Positions 1-12,180 are shown, numbered from the stretch's first letter. The stretch: DNA of 64,000 bases from Branchipolynoe longqiensis (GCA_030323885.1 CM059199.1:43833347-43897346); one strand, 5' to 3'. The notes: generated from the sequence alone by a model not told the origin. Numbers and translations are program-made.

Positions 1-59
1 GAATTATGTAAAGGTCTCCCTAGCCTGAGGCTAGCCTGAGGCTGTTTACCGAGGTAAAA

Positions 60-373
60 TAGTATAGTTATACGAGTCTTACCTTGGTACAGATGATGGA
101 TAACTGTTGTTTTACCGAGGTATAAGCCTCGGATAGATGTGGGCTAGGGCCCTCCCGCCACACCCTGCCACATCTATTCCGTTGGTGTACCTTTTCGGTA
201 AAGTAATAGTATCCATTGTTTGAAAGTCATTTTTATCCTCAATAAGTAGGTTAAGATTGCTGGTACCGGACGTGCTTACCTCTCCCTAGCCCACATCTAT
301 CCGAGGCTTATACCTCGGTAAAACAACAGTTATCCATCATCTTGTACCAAGGTAAGACTCGTATAACTATACT
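60..373. mobile_element. Foldback MITE
   Basis: Two arms of about 90 bp, 60-149 and 284-373, are reverse complements with only one single-base indel. The outer part reads agtatagttatacgagtc and the inner part ends gtgggctaggg. A 134-bp unique core separates them. A (TA)n tract abuts the right side. Confidence 0.75.
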
Positions 374-390
374 ATATTACTATATATATC

Positions 391-433
<43 letters not shown>

Positions 434-465
434 TCATACATATATATATATATATCGTCATATAT

Positions 466-497
<32 letters not shown>

Positions 498-592
498 GAA
501 TGAATGGATGTAACATAACAATTAACATAACTGGAAGGTGAAGGGAGGAGAGGGTGCGATGGGTGTATGGGGGTAGGAGATGGTAGGGTAGA
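374..592. repeat. (TA)n microsatellite and flanking low-complexity sequence
   Basis: Long (TA)n runs at about 395-500 interrupted by two cgtca units, then about 90 bp of G-rich unique sequence. No gene is visible. Confidence 0.8.
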
Positions 593-1008
593 TGTTTGTT
601 GTTTTACGTCCACGCAACATCTAAGGTAATACCAGGATGGGTACCGACTTGTGACAGTGCACAGTCGTGGCAACTTAATAGTCCTGCCCCACTGGGAGAG
701 CATGCTGGGGCAGCACTATAAAGTCACCATGAGTGCGCACTGTCACAATTCGGCACTCGTCCTGATATGACCTTAGATGTTACCAGGACATGAAACTCCA
801 ACAAACAAACAAGAACTATGTCCAACACAGTCACATTATCCTGATACTGTGCTAACCAGTCCTTGTCCTATCCTATTAATGCCGAGCGACAGGTTAGGTA
901 GCGACAAGTATCACTTTTGGAAGTCATTGGTTTGACTTGGCTGTGATTCGAACTCCCGACCTTCCGCACGAGAACCCTGCGCTGTACTGATTCGGCCACC
1001 GCGTCCGA
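593..1008 (-). mobile_element. tRNA-derived SINE (family A), internally inverted
   Basis: The common SINE of this window, on the minus strand. The tail (ttttacgtcc, aacatctaagg) is at 593-703 and the tRNA-like head (ggccaccgcgtcc, with a B-box-like cttccgcac side) ends at 1008. In between, 704-810 is a second tail in plus orientation (ggggcagcactataaagtca ... ccaggacatgaaactcc). The copy is therefore a local inverted duplication. Confidence 0.7.
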
Positions 1009-1690
1009 TAGGGAGGGGTTGTCTGTGGAGGGGGCGGGGAAGATGCGGATGTATCTGGGAGGCCAGGGTAGGGTTGTCTGTTCGAGGAGAGGGTAGGGTG
1101 GGGGGGGGGGGGGGGGGGGGGTATGTGGCAGGAGATGGTAGTGTGGGGGTGTTTGTGGAAGAGATGTAGGGTGGGGGTGTTTGAGGAGGAGAGGGTAGGG
1201 TGGGGGTGTATATGGAGCAGAGGGTGGGTGGGGTGTATGTGGGAGGAGAGGCGGTAGGGTGGGGACTGGGGGTGTCTGTTTGGAGGGGACAAGGAAAGTA
1301 GGGTGGGTGTGTGTCTGATGGAGGGAAAGGTTAGGGTGGTTGGTGTCTGTGGAAGAGAGGGTAGGGTGCGGTGTATATGGGAGCAGCGTGGTAGGGTGGG
1401 GGTTGTCTGTGGGAAGAGATGTTAGGGTGGGGGCTGTCTGTGGATGAAGAGGGTAGGGTTGGGGTGTGTCTGTGGAGGAGAGGGTTAGGGTGGGGTGTTG
1501 TTTGGGAGTGAGAGGGTAGGGTGGGGGTTCTGTTGGGAGGAGAGGGTAGGGGGTGGGAGTGTCTGTGGGAGGAGAGGCGTAGGGTGAGGGTGTCTGTGGG
1601 AGGAGAGGGGTAGAGTGGGGGATTGTCTAGGCTGGGAGGTTGAGGTATGATGGGGATGTCTCTGGGAGGAGAGGGTTTAGGGGGTGAGTG
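1009..1690. repeat. G-rich minisatellite A
   Basis: Degenerate tandem units of about 35 bp built on gagagggtagggtgggggtg and gtctgtgggag. The plus strand is strongly G-rich with dense GGG runs, so G-quadruplex formation is plausible. A poly-G tract lies at about 1099-1121. Reading frames here are periodic artefacts. Confidence 0.8.
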
Positions 1691-2340
1691 GATGGGTGTA
1701 TGGGGGAGAGGACTGGGAGGGTGTGGGAGGGAGCTGGGAGGGAGGCTGTGGAGGGTGTAGGGAGGGTGCTGGAGGTGCTGGGAGGTGCTGCGAGAAGGTG
1801 CTGGGGGGTGCTGAGAGGGTGCTGAGAGCGGTGCTGAGAGGGTGCTCTGAGAGGGTGCTGCAGAGGGGGTGCTGAGAGGGTTGGAGGGTGCTGGGAGTGT
1901 GCTGGAGGGTGCTGAGAGGGTTCTGGGAGGGTGCTGGGAGGAGTGCTTGGTGGGTGCTGGGAGGGTGCTGGAGAGTACTTGGAGGGTGCTGGGAGGGTGC
2001 TGGGAGAGTACTGGAGGGTGCTGGGAGGGTGCTGGAAGGTACTGGGTGGGTGCTGGGAGGGTGCTGGGAGAGTATCTGGTGAGGGGTGCTGGGAGGGTGC
2101 TGTGGAGAGTACTGGGCGGAGTATGGAGGGTGCTGGGAGGGTGCTAGGGAGGGTGACTGGGAGGGTGCTGGGAGGGTGTTGGGAGAGTACTGGGAGGGTG
2201 CTGGGAGGGTACTGAGAGAGTACTGGGAGGGTGCTGGGAGGGTACTGAGAGGGTACTAGGAGGGTGCTGGGAGAGTGCTGGGAGGGTGCTGGGAGGGTGC
2301 TGGGAGGGTGCTGGGAGGGTTCTGGGAGGGAGTGGCTGAG
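1691..2340. repeat. Minisatellite B, 10-bp GGTGCTGGGA-type units
   Basis: About 65 degenerate copies of ggtgctggga / gggtactggga. All long frames on either strand (Pro-Ser-Thr-Leu or Gly-Val-Leu repeats) are translations of the repeat, not genes. Confidence 0.88.
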
Positions 2341-3449
2341 GGCGATGATGACGGTTCTCCCAGGACGCCACCTAGTCTTACAGGTGTCGGGTAATATTAC
2401 CAGGTAGGGGCTGAGGCATGGCGCGGCGGGGCGGGTTGGGTCGGGGTGGGGCGAGTCGAGCGGTGTGCGGCGGGTTGGGTCGGGGCGGGGCGGTGGGGGC
2501 CACGGGGTGCACACCCTCTACACCGGGCCCGGTGGGGTAGACCGCAATGTGTGGTCGTCAGACCTACACCGGTGAAAGCTGACTTCCAGATAACTGTAAT
2601 TCCCCACATTGTCGTCCCGGTGATTATTTCTAATAACCATCCACCAAGAACCAACACCACGCCAGGTCGCACAAAAAAATAACCGCCACAAAAAGCAAAA
2701 CCCAAACACTCACCACCAAATTATCTCCACAACCAACCCCTTCCCCTACTAGTACTATACAAAAAAATAGCTGATACCGGCCACTGTAGTGCGTTTGAAA
2801 TATAAAAGAGAAACAACAACATTGTATCTATTCAATAACATAAGTTAATTTATATTTAATTTTGCCAGCATTTCTTTTGATGTGTTATAATTTAGTGCTT
2901 GATGATTAGTGATATGTTGGTAATTCAATGATGGGACCCCGCAAGCTTTAACCGTGTTCCAGCAGAGAGCATCAAGTAGGGGTGTGGCTTACACCGCTGT
3001 CCCCTGGCGACAATGCCCCGCCTAAGTTATTGGACGTTTAGCGCCCAGTGAGCCTGTTGATACACCAGATGGCAGCACGGTAATAAAACTCGAATTTCCA
3101 ACAGTGCGCATCAAGCAACTGACTGACAATAGTTTATCAGCGAGAACACATGTAATAACTTTTACGATCTAAACCATAAAATATATGTATTGCCTTTGTG
3201 CGTTGTGTCGATTTGACGTTAGATAGTGAAGAAAAATTGGTATTGTATACATTTATATGCAGTACCACACATGAAGGTGTTCCTGCAGATTGAATATATT
3301 AGGGAGCTCTTTTCCAAAACGTGATAGGCGCCAATCCAAGGAATGAATACATACAGGCAATGCACTTACCAGAACCTATTATACAGACACAGGGTAGGTT
3401 CAATAACCATGCAGTGTATATCTTGTACAGGATCCTGGTTATATACCAG
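2341..3449. other. No recognised gene
   Basis: 2400-2500 is a short GC-rich tandem stretch (ggttgggtcggggcggggcg). The remaining sequence is unique, and I see no coding signature, tRNA or element in it. Confidence 0.6.
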
Positions 3450-3797
3450 ACGGGGTGGCCGAATGAATTGAGTGTCCGTCCCCTGTTTTGGAAAATTTGG
3501 GGATTCAAACCCATGAGTTTGTGGGTTTGAACCCTGGTCGAGTCAAACCAATGACTTAAAAATTGATAATGGTTGCTTCCTAGCCGGGCGCTCAGCATTA
3601 CTAGGATAAGGCAAGGACAGGGTTGCTCAGTGTCAGGATAATGTGACTGAGTGGGAGATCAGGTCACGGTGCCAGTGGTCTGATTTCCCAGTGGAGCAGC
3701 ACTATGAAGTCACCATGAGTGCGCACTGTCAAAAGTCGGTACTCGTCCTGATATGACCTTAGATGTTGCTAGGACGTAAAACAACAACAAACAAACA
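3450..3797 (+). mobile_element. tRNA-derived SINE, family A
   Basis: Full-length type. It has a tRNA-like head (ggggtggccgaatgaattg and gattcaaaccc), then the body motifs gtcgagtcaaaccaatgac, cgctcagcattactagg and agtgtcaggataatgtgac. The tail is gatatgaccttagatgttgc ending in an A/C-rich stretch with aacaacaacaaac. Confidence 0.85.
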
Positions 3798-3814
3798 CAT
3801 ATTCTGGTTATGGC

Positions 3815-3973
3815 AACCAGTGTTGTGGGAGTGGGAGTGGGAGTCGAACCCACATCCCTTGCATTCTGGGCCAGTTTGTTGACCATTACAACTCCTGGAC
3901 TCCCTGATTTCGCAACCCTATCCATACCCTGCTGTACATGTGGCTCATTCCCTGAGAGGTCAGTGCAGACTAC
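3815..3973 (-). mobile_element. tRNA-derived SINE, family B
   Basis: On the minus strand it carries a tRNA-like head (gttgtaatggtcaacaaac, then a B box in gggttcgactcccactcc). It shares the block gcattctgggccagt and the 3' block gaggtcagtgcagactac with the copy at 34672-34842. Confidence 0.75.
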
Positions 3974-4263
3974 TATATATATACCCAGTTAGTAGTTGTG
4001 TGGATGTAATTGTTATGTGTGTAACCAATAGATATTGGCTAAATAATGATTGCCTGTGGTAATTCAGTGCAACACTTAAATACAAACATAGCTTCTCCAT
4101 AGTTATTACCAAATATCAAGTAAGCAGTGTATTAACTTTAAATATCATAATATCACGTCAAACACTCACTACTTATGCACTACTAACAGTACTATTATGA
4201 TGACGTCACAAAATGGTAAGTAGTGGTGTTATTTGACAGACGGGTTTTGTCTATGGTTTTTCC

Positions 4264-4480
4264 TTAAGTTGTACAGTCCGACGAAAATAAAAACAACAAA
4301 AAACAACATAACGACATAGTAAGTAATTACTACTGAAGCCTTTGGTATCAGAGTTTTGATGTGCTTGGCAACACTTTCTATGGCATGTCTTCATGTCAGA
4401 TATTAGCCATTTAAAGCAAAATACATTTGAAGCCGAATTAAAGCCAAACCATCGGAATATGTAACTTTACGCAATACAAA
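4264..4480. mobile_element. Degenerate MITE of the GCATAGTCCGATG family
   Basis: Ends ttaagttgtacagtccgacg and the reverse-complementary aaccatcggaatatgtaact, with internal agagttttgatgtgcttggc. Shortened and diverged relative to the roughly 350-bp copies elsewhere in the window. Confidence 0.6.
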
Positions 4481-4549
4481 TAAAATCAACAACAGAAACC
4501 AGCACACACGGTCCATCCTGCCCTCTGATGCCCCCTGGCCACCCGAATG

Positions 4550-6170
4550 AGCAACAGACTCTTCCTCATGAAGGGGATCTCTGGCTTCCCCTGGGGTGCC
4601 CAGGATGGTGTAGTCGCATTGTTCTACCACCAGACAGACCGCTCCATCTTCGACTACGCCGCACCCACACTCACTCTCACAGCCCTCGGAGTTGACAACC
4701 CCCAAACTCGACTACCCAAGAACAAGATCTTCCTGAATGAGTTCCGGAAACTTGAGAACATCCAACACCGTACTGCTAGGCTTGTCTTCCATGTTTCCAG
4801 CAACACCAGGATTGAGATCCTCCTCCTTGAATCCGGCCTCCCTCCCTCCACCTCTGAGGCAAACAACTTCTCACCACCCAACTCACAAGAACCCTCTCCT
4901 CAGGCCTGTCATCAACAATCCGCAGAGCCACGGTCTACCTCTGAGATGGGACCCATGGTCACCCTCACATCTCCTACCACCTCAAGGACGCCATCACCAC
5001 CCTCAAGGACTCCCACAGACTCCACATTGCAGACTCTGCCCTGTGCCCTCACAAGCCACCATGGTTTTCCATTTCAGTGGAAACCCGAACCACCACCCTA
5101 GTTGCTGCCAAGGCGGTTTATACCACCCCAGAACTCCACTCCCTGGCGCTCGAGGCCATAACTCAGGCGAAGGCGGACTTCCCCCTTGCTAAGACGGTCT
5201 ACACCGATGGCTCCCTTGATCCAACATCAGGTAGAGCCAGAGCCGGAATCTTCATCCCTTTCTCCAACACAAAGAACACCACCAGGGCATCAGACTTTGC
5301 TTCCACTCTTGATAGCGAGCTCACCGCCATTCACTTGGCCCTCGAAGACCTCAACAACTCAAGTGGCATCATAATTACCGACTCTCTGAATGCCATCATA
5401 GAGATTGCCGACACTCCCTTGCCTACATGATCCAGATTATAATCTTGACCAGATATCAAGCACACCTCAACACAATCCTCCTATGGGTTCCCTCCCATAT
5501 AGGACTCTATGGTAATGAACAGGCCGACTGTGCTGCTCTAGCCGGTGTCAACCGAGCAGACATGGAGACAGCCATCCCTCGCTCCATCACTAAAATGACC
5601 GCTGCTGCTTCTCCAGCTACCACCAAAGTCTGGGAATGCGCCACCCAGAAGGAACAGACACGGAACCCTTATTCAATAATCTGGCTCTGGTACACCCTGG
5701 TCAGAACTAACATCCCCCACCCAGTTGGCCTTCCTGCGTCTACCCAAGTCACCGTCAACCACTTCAGGACTGGCTACCGCCATTGGATTGATGTCCCCAA
5801 CCTCCAGCGCTGTCCCTGCAGCACTAAGATCTTCAATGTGGCCCACATCTTCACCTTATCTGGCGCCGTCAACAGATCTGCCATCAGTGACTTCATGGAG
5901 GACTCTGACCGCCAATTCAGTGACGGCTCTGGCCATCCTCTCCAGGATTTCCAAGTCATCCTGGAATGCACATGCTCGCTTCTATTGCCAGAATGCAGAT
6001 ATCATAAACACTGTCAGTCACCCCTACCCTGACACCGAGGACTAGCAGGCCCCACCTCGTCCCCATACCTGACTTGACACCACTAACACTAACAACTAAC
6101 AGGTAACACCACCCATTGCCTAACTAATTCCATCCTCACTTCACTTCTTCCTCTGGCCTTGGCCGGACCT
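4550..6170 (+). pseudogene. 5'-truncated non-LTR retrotransposon (LINE), RNase H region, frameshifted
   Basis: Remnant of the 3' half of a LINE pol ORF. The first block, FRKLENIQHRTARLVF (from about 4740), resembles the end of a reverse transcriptase domain (LExIQxRxARLI). An RNase H domain follows with all four acidic positions visible: YTDGSLDPTSG (about 5200), DSELTAIHLAL (about 5310), IIITDSLNAI (about 5370), and after a frame change WVPSHIGLYGNEQAD (about 5480). The C-terminal part holds a degenerate Cys motif (RCPCSTK). At least two frame breaks (about 5100 and 5430) show it is dead. The RNase H points to an I/Nimb/Jockey-like clade; which one is uncertain. Confidence 0.85.
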
Positions 6171-6178
6171 GCTTTGCA

Positions 6179-6676
6179 TACCGGTGAATCTGGAGGGACT
6201 GAAGTTTGGATCCTGGTCGAGTCAAACTAATGACTTATGAAATAGGTACCTGGTGCTGCTCGGCGCTTGGCTTTATGAGGTCAGGACAGGGACTGGGCGC
6301 ACAGTGTCAGGATAATATGACTGTGTGGGACATCAGGTCATGGTGCCGGCAGTCTGATTTCCCAGTGGGGCAGCACTATAAAGTCGCTATGAGTGTACAC
6401 TGGCACAAGTTGGTGCACATCCTGGTGTGGCCTGGGGTCTTACTGGGCCATACAACTACACCAACCACCCAGACTCCCCCGGCCTTCTAAGAGGACTGGA
6501 GTTAGGCTCTTAGGTTGCCTTTTTCCTTCCTCCCCCCCCACCCACCTCAATTTCTCTGACCCACTACCCATTGGAAGCCAACTCCTGACCACATTGGACC
6601 ACCTTCAGCGGTGCCCATACAGTGCTGCAGATTTGCAGCCTTCAGCACACCAATGCGACTGAAAACTGCCCCAAAA
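6179..6676 (+). mobile_element. Long composite SINE (copy 1)
   Basis: Begins tgaatctggagggactgaag, then has the family A body (actaatgacttatgaaat, agtgtcaggataatatgac, cccagtggggcagcac). It continues with a variant tail (tggtgtggcctggggtctta) and an extra module of roughly 200 bp ending in gcagccttcagcacacca. The same arrangement occurs inverted at 27262-27815. A normal SINE tail follows at 6686-6742. Confidence 0.75.
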
Positions 6677-6740
6677 CAACAACAACGGTCCGTCCTGATA
6701 TGACCTGAAATGTTGCCAGGGCGTAAAACTCCAACAGCCA

Positions 6741-7380
6741 ACACACACACACACACACACATACACAAAGCCTCGGACGCGGTGGTTGCCGAGGACGGGC
6801 CGCCCCTATCTGAGAGGCTGTGCCATTGTAATCACCCCCCTGTCTCACTCACACCTGTACACCCAGCCCCTATTACCGCTTCTAACAGGTGCTAATCCAC
6901 TCATCCCGTCCCGTCCCGACATGACCTACTGACCTACTGACCTCGACAGGGGTCAGTCTGGCAGGGTCCGGTAAACTGACCTGCTTCACCCAGCACCCAG
7001 CACCCAGCACCCAGAGCCCCTCACACGCTAACCGCTCCCACCACACCCACACCCACACCCACACCCACACCCACACCCACACCCACACCCACACCCACAC
7101 CCACACCCACACCCACACCCACACCCACACCCACACCCACACCCACACCCACACCCAATCCAAGCCCCTCACTCTTACACACCCTCCTCACACACCCTCC
7201 TCACATACCCTCCTCACACACCCTCCTCACACACCCTCCTCACACACCCTCCTCACACCCCCGCCCCCACACCCTCCCCACACACCCTCCTCACATACAC
7301 TCACCCATCCACACACCCCGCGCTTCAAGACCCACAACCCGACCCTCCTCCCACCCATCCACACACCGAGACATCCCCAT
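6741..7380. repeat. Microsatellites (AC)n and (CCCACA)n with Pro-type minisatellite
   Basis: (AC)n at 6741-6761, pure (CCCACA)n at about 7043-7157, then imperfect units of about 16 bp (acaccctcctcac) to about 7300. Frames reading WVWVWV are artefacts. Confidence 0.9.
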
Positions 7381-7522
7381 CAGCACCCCCTAACACACAC
7401 CCCCCTCACCCCCCTCCTCACCCCCTACACACTCACCCCCACCACACATCCCCATCCCACATACCACACCCATACCACTCAACCCTCCGCCACCGCCACC
7501 GCCACCGCCACCGCCACCTCCA

Positions 7523-7583
<61 letters not shown>

Positions 7584-7717
7584 CGCCACTGTCACCGCCA
7601 CCGCCACCGCCACCGCCACCGTCACCGCCAACCGCCACCGCCACCACCACCGCCAACCGCCACCCACCGCCACCGCCACCCCCGCCACCGCCACCGCCAC
7701 CGCCACCGCCACCGCCA

Positions 7718-7748
<31 letters not shown>

Positions 7749-7761
7749 GCCACCGCCACCG

Positions 7762-7792
<31 letters not shown>

Positions 7793-7870
7793 GACCCTCT
7801 CCTCCACCCTCACCCCCCACCCTCACCCCCCACCCTCACCCCCCACCCTCACCCCAACCCTCACCCCAAC
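7381..7870. repeat. (CCACCG)n array
   Basis: 7490-7793 is a nearly pure CCACCG hexanucleotide array, with Gly-rich and Val-Ala-rich phantom frames on the minus strand. It is flanked by ccccccaccctcacc repeats up to about 7860. Confidence 0.92.
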
Positions 7871-8370
7871 CCACCCTTCCCGCTTTATCCAGTGTCAGTG
7901 TCACCCCTACACTCACCCCTACCCCCGACACACCCACCTTTGCCCACGTGGTCTCCAAGCCCTGCAAATGATCGATGAGTCGGAGATCTCGTAAGTTCTC
8001 GTAAATCACCGTTAAACACCATGTGCGCAGACGAGGAGGCTCGTGTTTCCCCCTCGGCGGCCGCTCGGGTCGGCTCGGGTCGGCTCGGCGAATCGGAGGT
8101 GACGTTTTCCCTGTCTCCCGCTTTTCCCGCCAGATGTCATGCCCGTCGCCCTGTTTTTTCTCTCTCATATAAATCAGGTGTCCCGTCACTTCCCGCCTAT
8201 TCTCATAGCTAGCCAAGTGGGAAACTGGCGAACGTCGCTTTTACCGGATAAAGCGTCGTTCTACTGCAGATTTTGTACTTGACGATAAATTACTTTTGTT
8301 GGTAATATCTATGTTCACACCCTCTGTGCTAAGTGAAAGCAACATAGTGTACTAAGTGTAGTTGTAAGGT
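7871..8370. other. No recognised gene
   Basis: Unique sequence between two arrays, moderately CpG-rich at 8040-8130. No coding or RNA signature recognised. Confidence 0.5.
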
Positions 8371-9335
8371 GTATGCACCGGCCGAAGCTATTCGCACTGC
8401 GGGCAGGTGGCTAACTAATGATTGGTTATTCGCATTGTGGCCATGTGGCTAACTGACGAGTGGCTATTCACACTATGACCATTCAGCTAACTGATGAGTG
8501 ACTATTCGCACCGAGGGCTTGCGTCTAACTGATGAGTGTCTATTTGCACTGAGGCCATGCGGCTAACTGATGATTGGTTATTCATATTGTGGCCATGTCG
8601 GATGTGGGTAACTGACAAATGGCTATTCACACTGTGGCTGTGCGGCTAACTGATGAGTGACTATTCACGATGTGGCCATGCGGCTAACTTACAATTGGCT
8701 ATTTGCAAAGTGGCCATTCGTCTAAATGATGAGTGACTATTTGCACTGTGGCCATGCAGCTAGCGGAGGAGTGGTTATTCACACTGTGGCCATGCAGCTA
8801 ACTGATGATTGGCTATTCAAACTGTGGCTGTGCGGCTAACTGACGAGTGGCTATTCACACTATGACTATGTGGCAAACTGAAGAGTGGCTTTTCACACTG
8901 CGGCTGTACAGCTAACTGACAATTGGCTATTAACACTGTGGCCATGCGGCTAACTTACAATTGGCTATTAACACTGTGGCCATGCGGCTAACTTATCATT
9001 GACTATTCGCACTTTGGCCATGCAGCTAACTTACAATTGGCTATTAACACTGTGGCCATTCGGCTAAATGATGAGTGACTATTTGCCCTGAGGCCATGCA
9101 GCTAACTGACGATTGGCTATTCACACTGTGGCTGTGCGGCTAACTGACGAGTGGTTATTCACACTATGGCCATGAGGCAAACTGAAGAGTGGCTATTCGC
9201 ACTGCAGCTGCGCAGCTAACTGAGGAGTGACTATTTGGACTGTGGCCATGCAGCTAACTGACGATTGGCTATTCACACTGTGGCCATGCAGCTAACTGAG
9301 AAGTGATTATTTTGCACTGAGGCCTTGGAGTTTTA
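8371..9335. repeat. 38-bp minisatellite
   Basis: About 25 contiguous diverged copies of a 38-bp unit with core gctaactgatgagtggctat followed by tcacactgtggccatgcg. Copies abut directly without spacers, and variants suggest an old array. Confidence 0.9.
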
Positions 9336-9524
9336 GATAAAGACAATGACGATGGTTTGATTACTTTTCCTGACTCCCATAGCGTATGAGAGCAACAATA
9401 TAGGACATGTTTAGAATGTAACAAAAATATTACATCGAAGTAAAATGACGGGAGGTAGTGTAGGTAGAAATATGAAGGAAGCGATAGAATCGGGTAATCT
9501 GTTTTAGGTAAGATGAACTTTGTA

Positions 9525-9833
9525 TGTTTGGGTTTTACATCTTAGCGACATCTAAGGTCATATCAGGATGGGTATCGATTTGTGACAGTGTGCACTCAAT
9601 GCGAGTTTACCGTGCTGCCCCACTGAGAGATAAGGTCACACCAAAATCTGATATCCCACACAATCACATGATCCGAATACTGAGCTACCAGTCTTTGTCC
9701 TGTCATACTAATGCAGAATTCCAGACTAGGTAACAATGAGTATCAATTTTATAAGTCATTGGTTTCACTCGGCCGGGATTCACACTCCCAACCTGCCACA
9801 TGGGAAGTCTGTGCTCTTCGGAATTCTGCCACC
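9525..9833 (-). mobile_element. tRNA-derived SINE, family A
   Basis: Minus-strand copy. Tail gggttttacatcttagcgac at its left, body gtaagtcat-like and ggtttcactcggccgggatt, and head at the right end (cattcggaattctgcc). Confidence 0.75.
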
Positions 9834-10578
9834 GACTAAAGCTAAAGGCCCGCTTATACTTTTTATGGTGTGTGATGGTGCTAGACGGCGCAAGCCAATG
9901 CTCCCATTTATACTTTACATCAACGTTTGATGGCGTTAGACGGCACAACATGGTGCAAGTGTTGACCAGAGTTCAACTATGTTGAACTTTCAAGGTCAGT
10001 GCTTCCACACGTCACGCACTCCCCACCGTTTTGTGCTGTCACACCCACTAACCGGCATCAAGTTGACGGTGTCACACATGTTCAAAAGTATAAAGGGGCT
10101 TTAAGAGTAAGATTCCATATATATTGGTATGCATTATGCGAACGTTAATGCCACATGTCACATGCCATATTCCACATGCCACATGCCACATGTCATATTC
10201 CATATGTCACATGTTACATGCAACATTCAAGATGTCACATGCAACATGCAACGTGCCCCATGTTGTATGCCACATTACACATGCCAGATGTCACATGTCA
10301 CATGCCAAATGCCACATATCTTAGCTTATGCAGCGGAATTTTAAATCGAGGACAATTGGTTTTCATAATGCCCAACTTCCGCAGGTTAGTCTAAATCCAC
10401 GTCGAGGCGTGCTCGGTCTCACACCCCGTCCTTCCCGAGGTACCAGATGAACCAGGTACACTTCTCACACTCACAGCTAGATGGCGCCATCTTCTCCTTT
10501 CTATTTGGCGGAGTTGACTCTAGAGGGCAGCACCGGCCTGTACTTGTTAGCTGTTCAGTTCACCTGTGTGACCGGGCG
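9834..10578. repeat. Unique sequence with a (CACATGCCA) minisatellite
   Basis: 10130-10325 consists of about 20 short units such as acatgtcacatgccatattc. The remainder is unique and has no gene I recognise. Confidence 0.7.
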
Positions 10579-10875
10579 CTATGGCCTAATCCGGCATTAA
10601 TCGGTAGAGCTCGGACTTCCCGGTGCGGAAGATCGGGAGTTCGATTCCCGGTCGAGTCAAATCAATGACTTACAAAATTTGTACTTGTCACTACCTAACC
10701 TGGCACTCGGCATTATTAGGATAGGGCAAGGACTGGTTAGGTCAGTGTCAGGATAATGTGACTAAGTGGGGAAATCAGTTCATGGTGCCGGCGGCCTGAT
10801 TTCCCAGTGGGGCAGCACTATAAAGTCACAAGTCGGCATCCATCCTGATATGACCTTTGATGTTGACAGGAGGTC
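10579..10875 (+). mobile_element. tRNA-derived SINE, family A (best preserved head)
   Basis: The head has a usable RNA polymerase III A box (taatcggtagagctcgg) and B box (gagttcgattcccgg). The body is gtcgagtcaaatcaatgac, cactcggcattattagg, agtgtcaggataatgtgac and cccagtggggcagcac. The tail is catcctgatatgacctttga. Confidence 0.85.
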
Positions 10876-10929
10876 CGAGCGTCTAAGTCAAGGGAGACCG
10901 CCGTGCCCTGGGTTTACTCTCCCGGCGGT

Positions 10930-11045
10930 GGTGATAATAATAATAATAATAAAACATTTATATAGCCCACGATCCAGCAAGTCCTTCTCACGCACTTTAC
11001 ATAACAAACAAATATACAGGAAAATAAAGTTCACCTAGTTAAAAG
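10930..11045 (+). repeat. (AAT)n plus dispersed motif
   Basis: (ATA)n then aaaacatttatatagcccac and cttctcacgcactttacata. A similar gcgcctt/(ATT)n module lies at about 31055-31140 in reverse orientation, suggesting a dispersed repeat end. Confidence 0.5.
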
Positions 11046-11704
11046 CAGATTTAAACAAATGTATGGCCCGCTGATGTGAAGCCGCACCCCAGGGTTAGAA
11101 TCAGCATTAACTGGGGATAATCCCAGCAAGGTTTCCTAAGGCTTCACTCACAGACACAGACATGTGCGTACAAACAAATTTTAACTTTTTGTTTGGGGGG
11201 TGGGGGGAGATTATTTCATTAAAGTGTCATGGTACAATGGCGTTTGAATGCTCACCGGAGAGATACATTACATGAGGTTGACCAGTATAGCATAGTACTA
11301 TTCATTAGTCTTGAGTAACGTTGATTGAAAATTTGCTAACCTCGGAGTAATTTGAACTGAAAGAACCAAAAATAATGTTGAAAAGCTTGCAAAAAAATCC
11401 TGTAGTTGTGACCCAGATTGCCATCTCCCGATGGTCATGTGATTGTCACATGATGACATTCTGGAACGTGGCTAAGCAACTTGTGGTACTTGGAATTAAG
11501 GCAAGACTAATGAGCGGTCACACAACTAGCCTATTTTTGAGTTGCGTCCCAATTTTCAGGAAGTATATGGTGGTAGCTGCAAAGTGAGTATAAATTATAT
11601 GACATATGCTGCAGGTTAAGACTGGGAGTGATGTCACTCCCATATTCTGTCATGTAAGCTGTAACTGCGACCCGGTGTGTTGGGTCTCACTTTCAACCCT
11701 TAAT

Positions 11705-12068
11705 CCCCTGTCACACATCACCGGATTGGAGGAAACGGAAAGAAACCGAACAAAGTCCGTTGATAGTCCGGTTTGTGTCCGTACAACTTTCCAACATGGA
11801 CAAAACTTGGAACGGATGTCACCGGATTGACATTTACATTTCTTGTCCGGTTTGAGTCTGTCTAGTCCGCTTACCGTCCGTTGGCTATCTTTTCATGTCC
11901 GTTTCATGTCCGTTTCATGGCCGTTTCATGGCCGTTTCATCTCCATTCGTCCAGCGGCATTTGACCTGATATCGCAACATTTTGACACATTTTAATACAT
12001 GTTGATACTTATGACGCCTGGACTAGACAATTTTGTCCGTTGCTCAATCCGGTGATGTGTGACAGGGG
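11705..12068. mobile_element. Foldback element, TGTCACAC family (GTCCG type)
   Basis: Terminal inverted repeat cccctgtcacacatcaccgg at the left and its reverse complement at the right. The interior is dominated by variants of gtccgtttcat. Related in reverse to 51893-52189. Confidence 0.8.
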
Positions 12069-12120
12069 CTTCACTGAAAGATCAGTAGAATTCGGAATAC
12101 TTAGAGAGAATGGCTATTAA

Positions 12121-12180
12121 CTTGGTTGGTTGTTGGAGATTTACGTCCTGGCAACAGCTAAGGTCATATCAGGACGGAAT
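12121..12180 (-). mobile_element. SINE family A, tail fragment
   Basis: Contains ttggttggttgttggagatt and the cctggcaacagctaaggtca tail only. Confidence 0.7.

Noticed and set aside
1627..2514. 295-codon Pro/Ser-rich frame
   Set aside because: Minisatellite translation with no recognisable sequence outside the array.
4737..5192. 151-codon Pro/His-rich frame overlapping the LINE
   Set aside because: Out-of-frame shadow of the RNase H region.
7390..7826. Gly-rich and Val-Ala-rich frames resembling structural proteins
   Set aside because: Pure CCACCG hexanucleotide array.
8371..9335. Possible CRISPR-like array (38-bp repeats)
   Set aside because: Units are contiguous with no spacers, diverged, and the window is eukaryotic.
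10579..10660. Possible functional tRNA genes (also at 3450, 14400 and 46725)
   Set aside because: A and B boxes are present but the cloverleaf is degenerate and each is fused to the SINE body.
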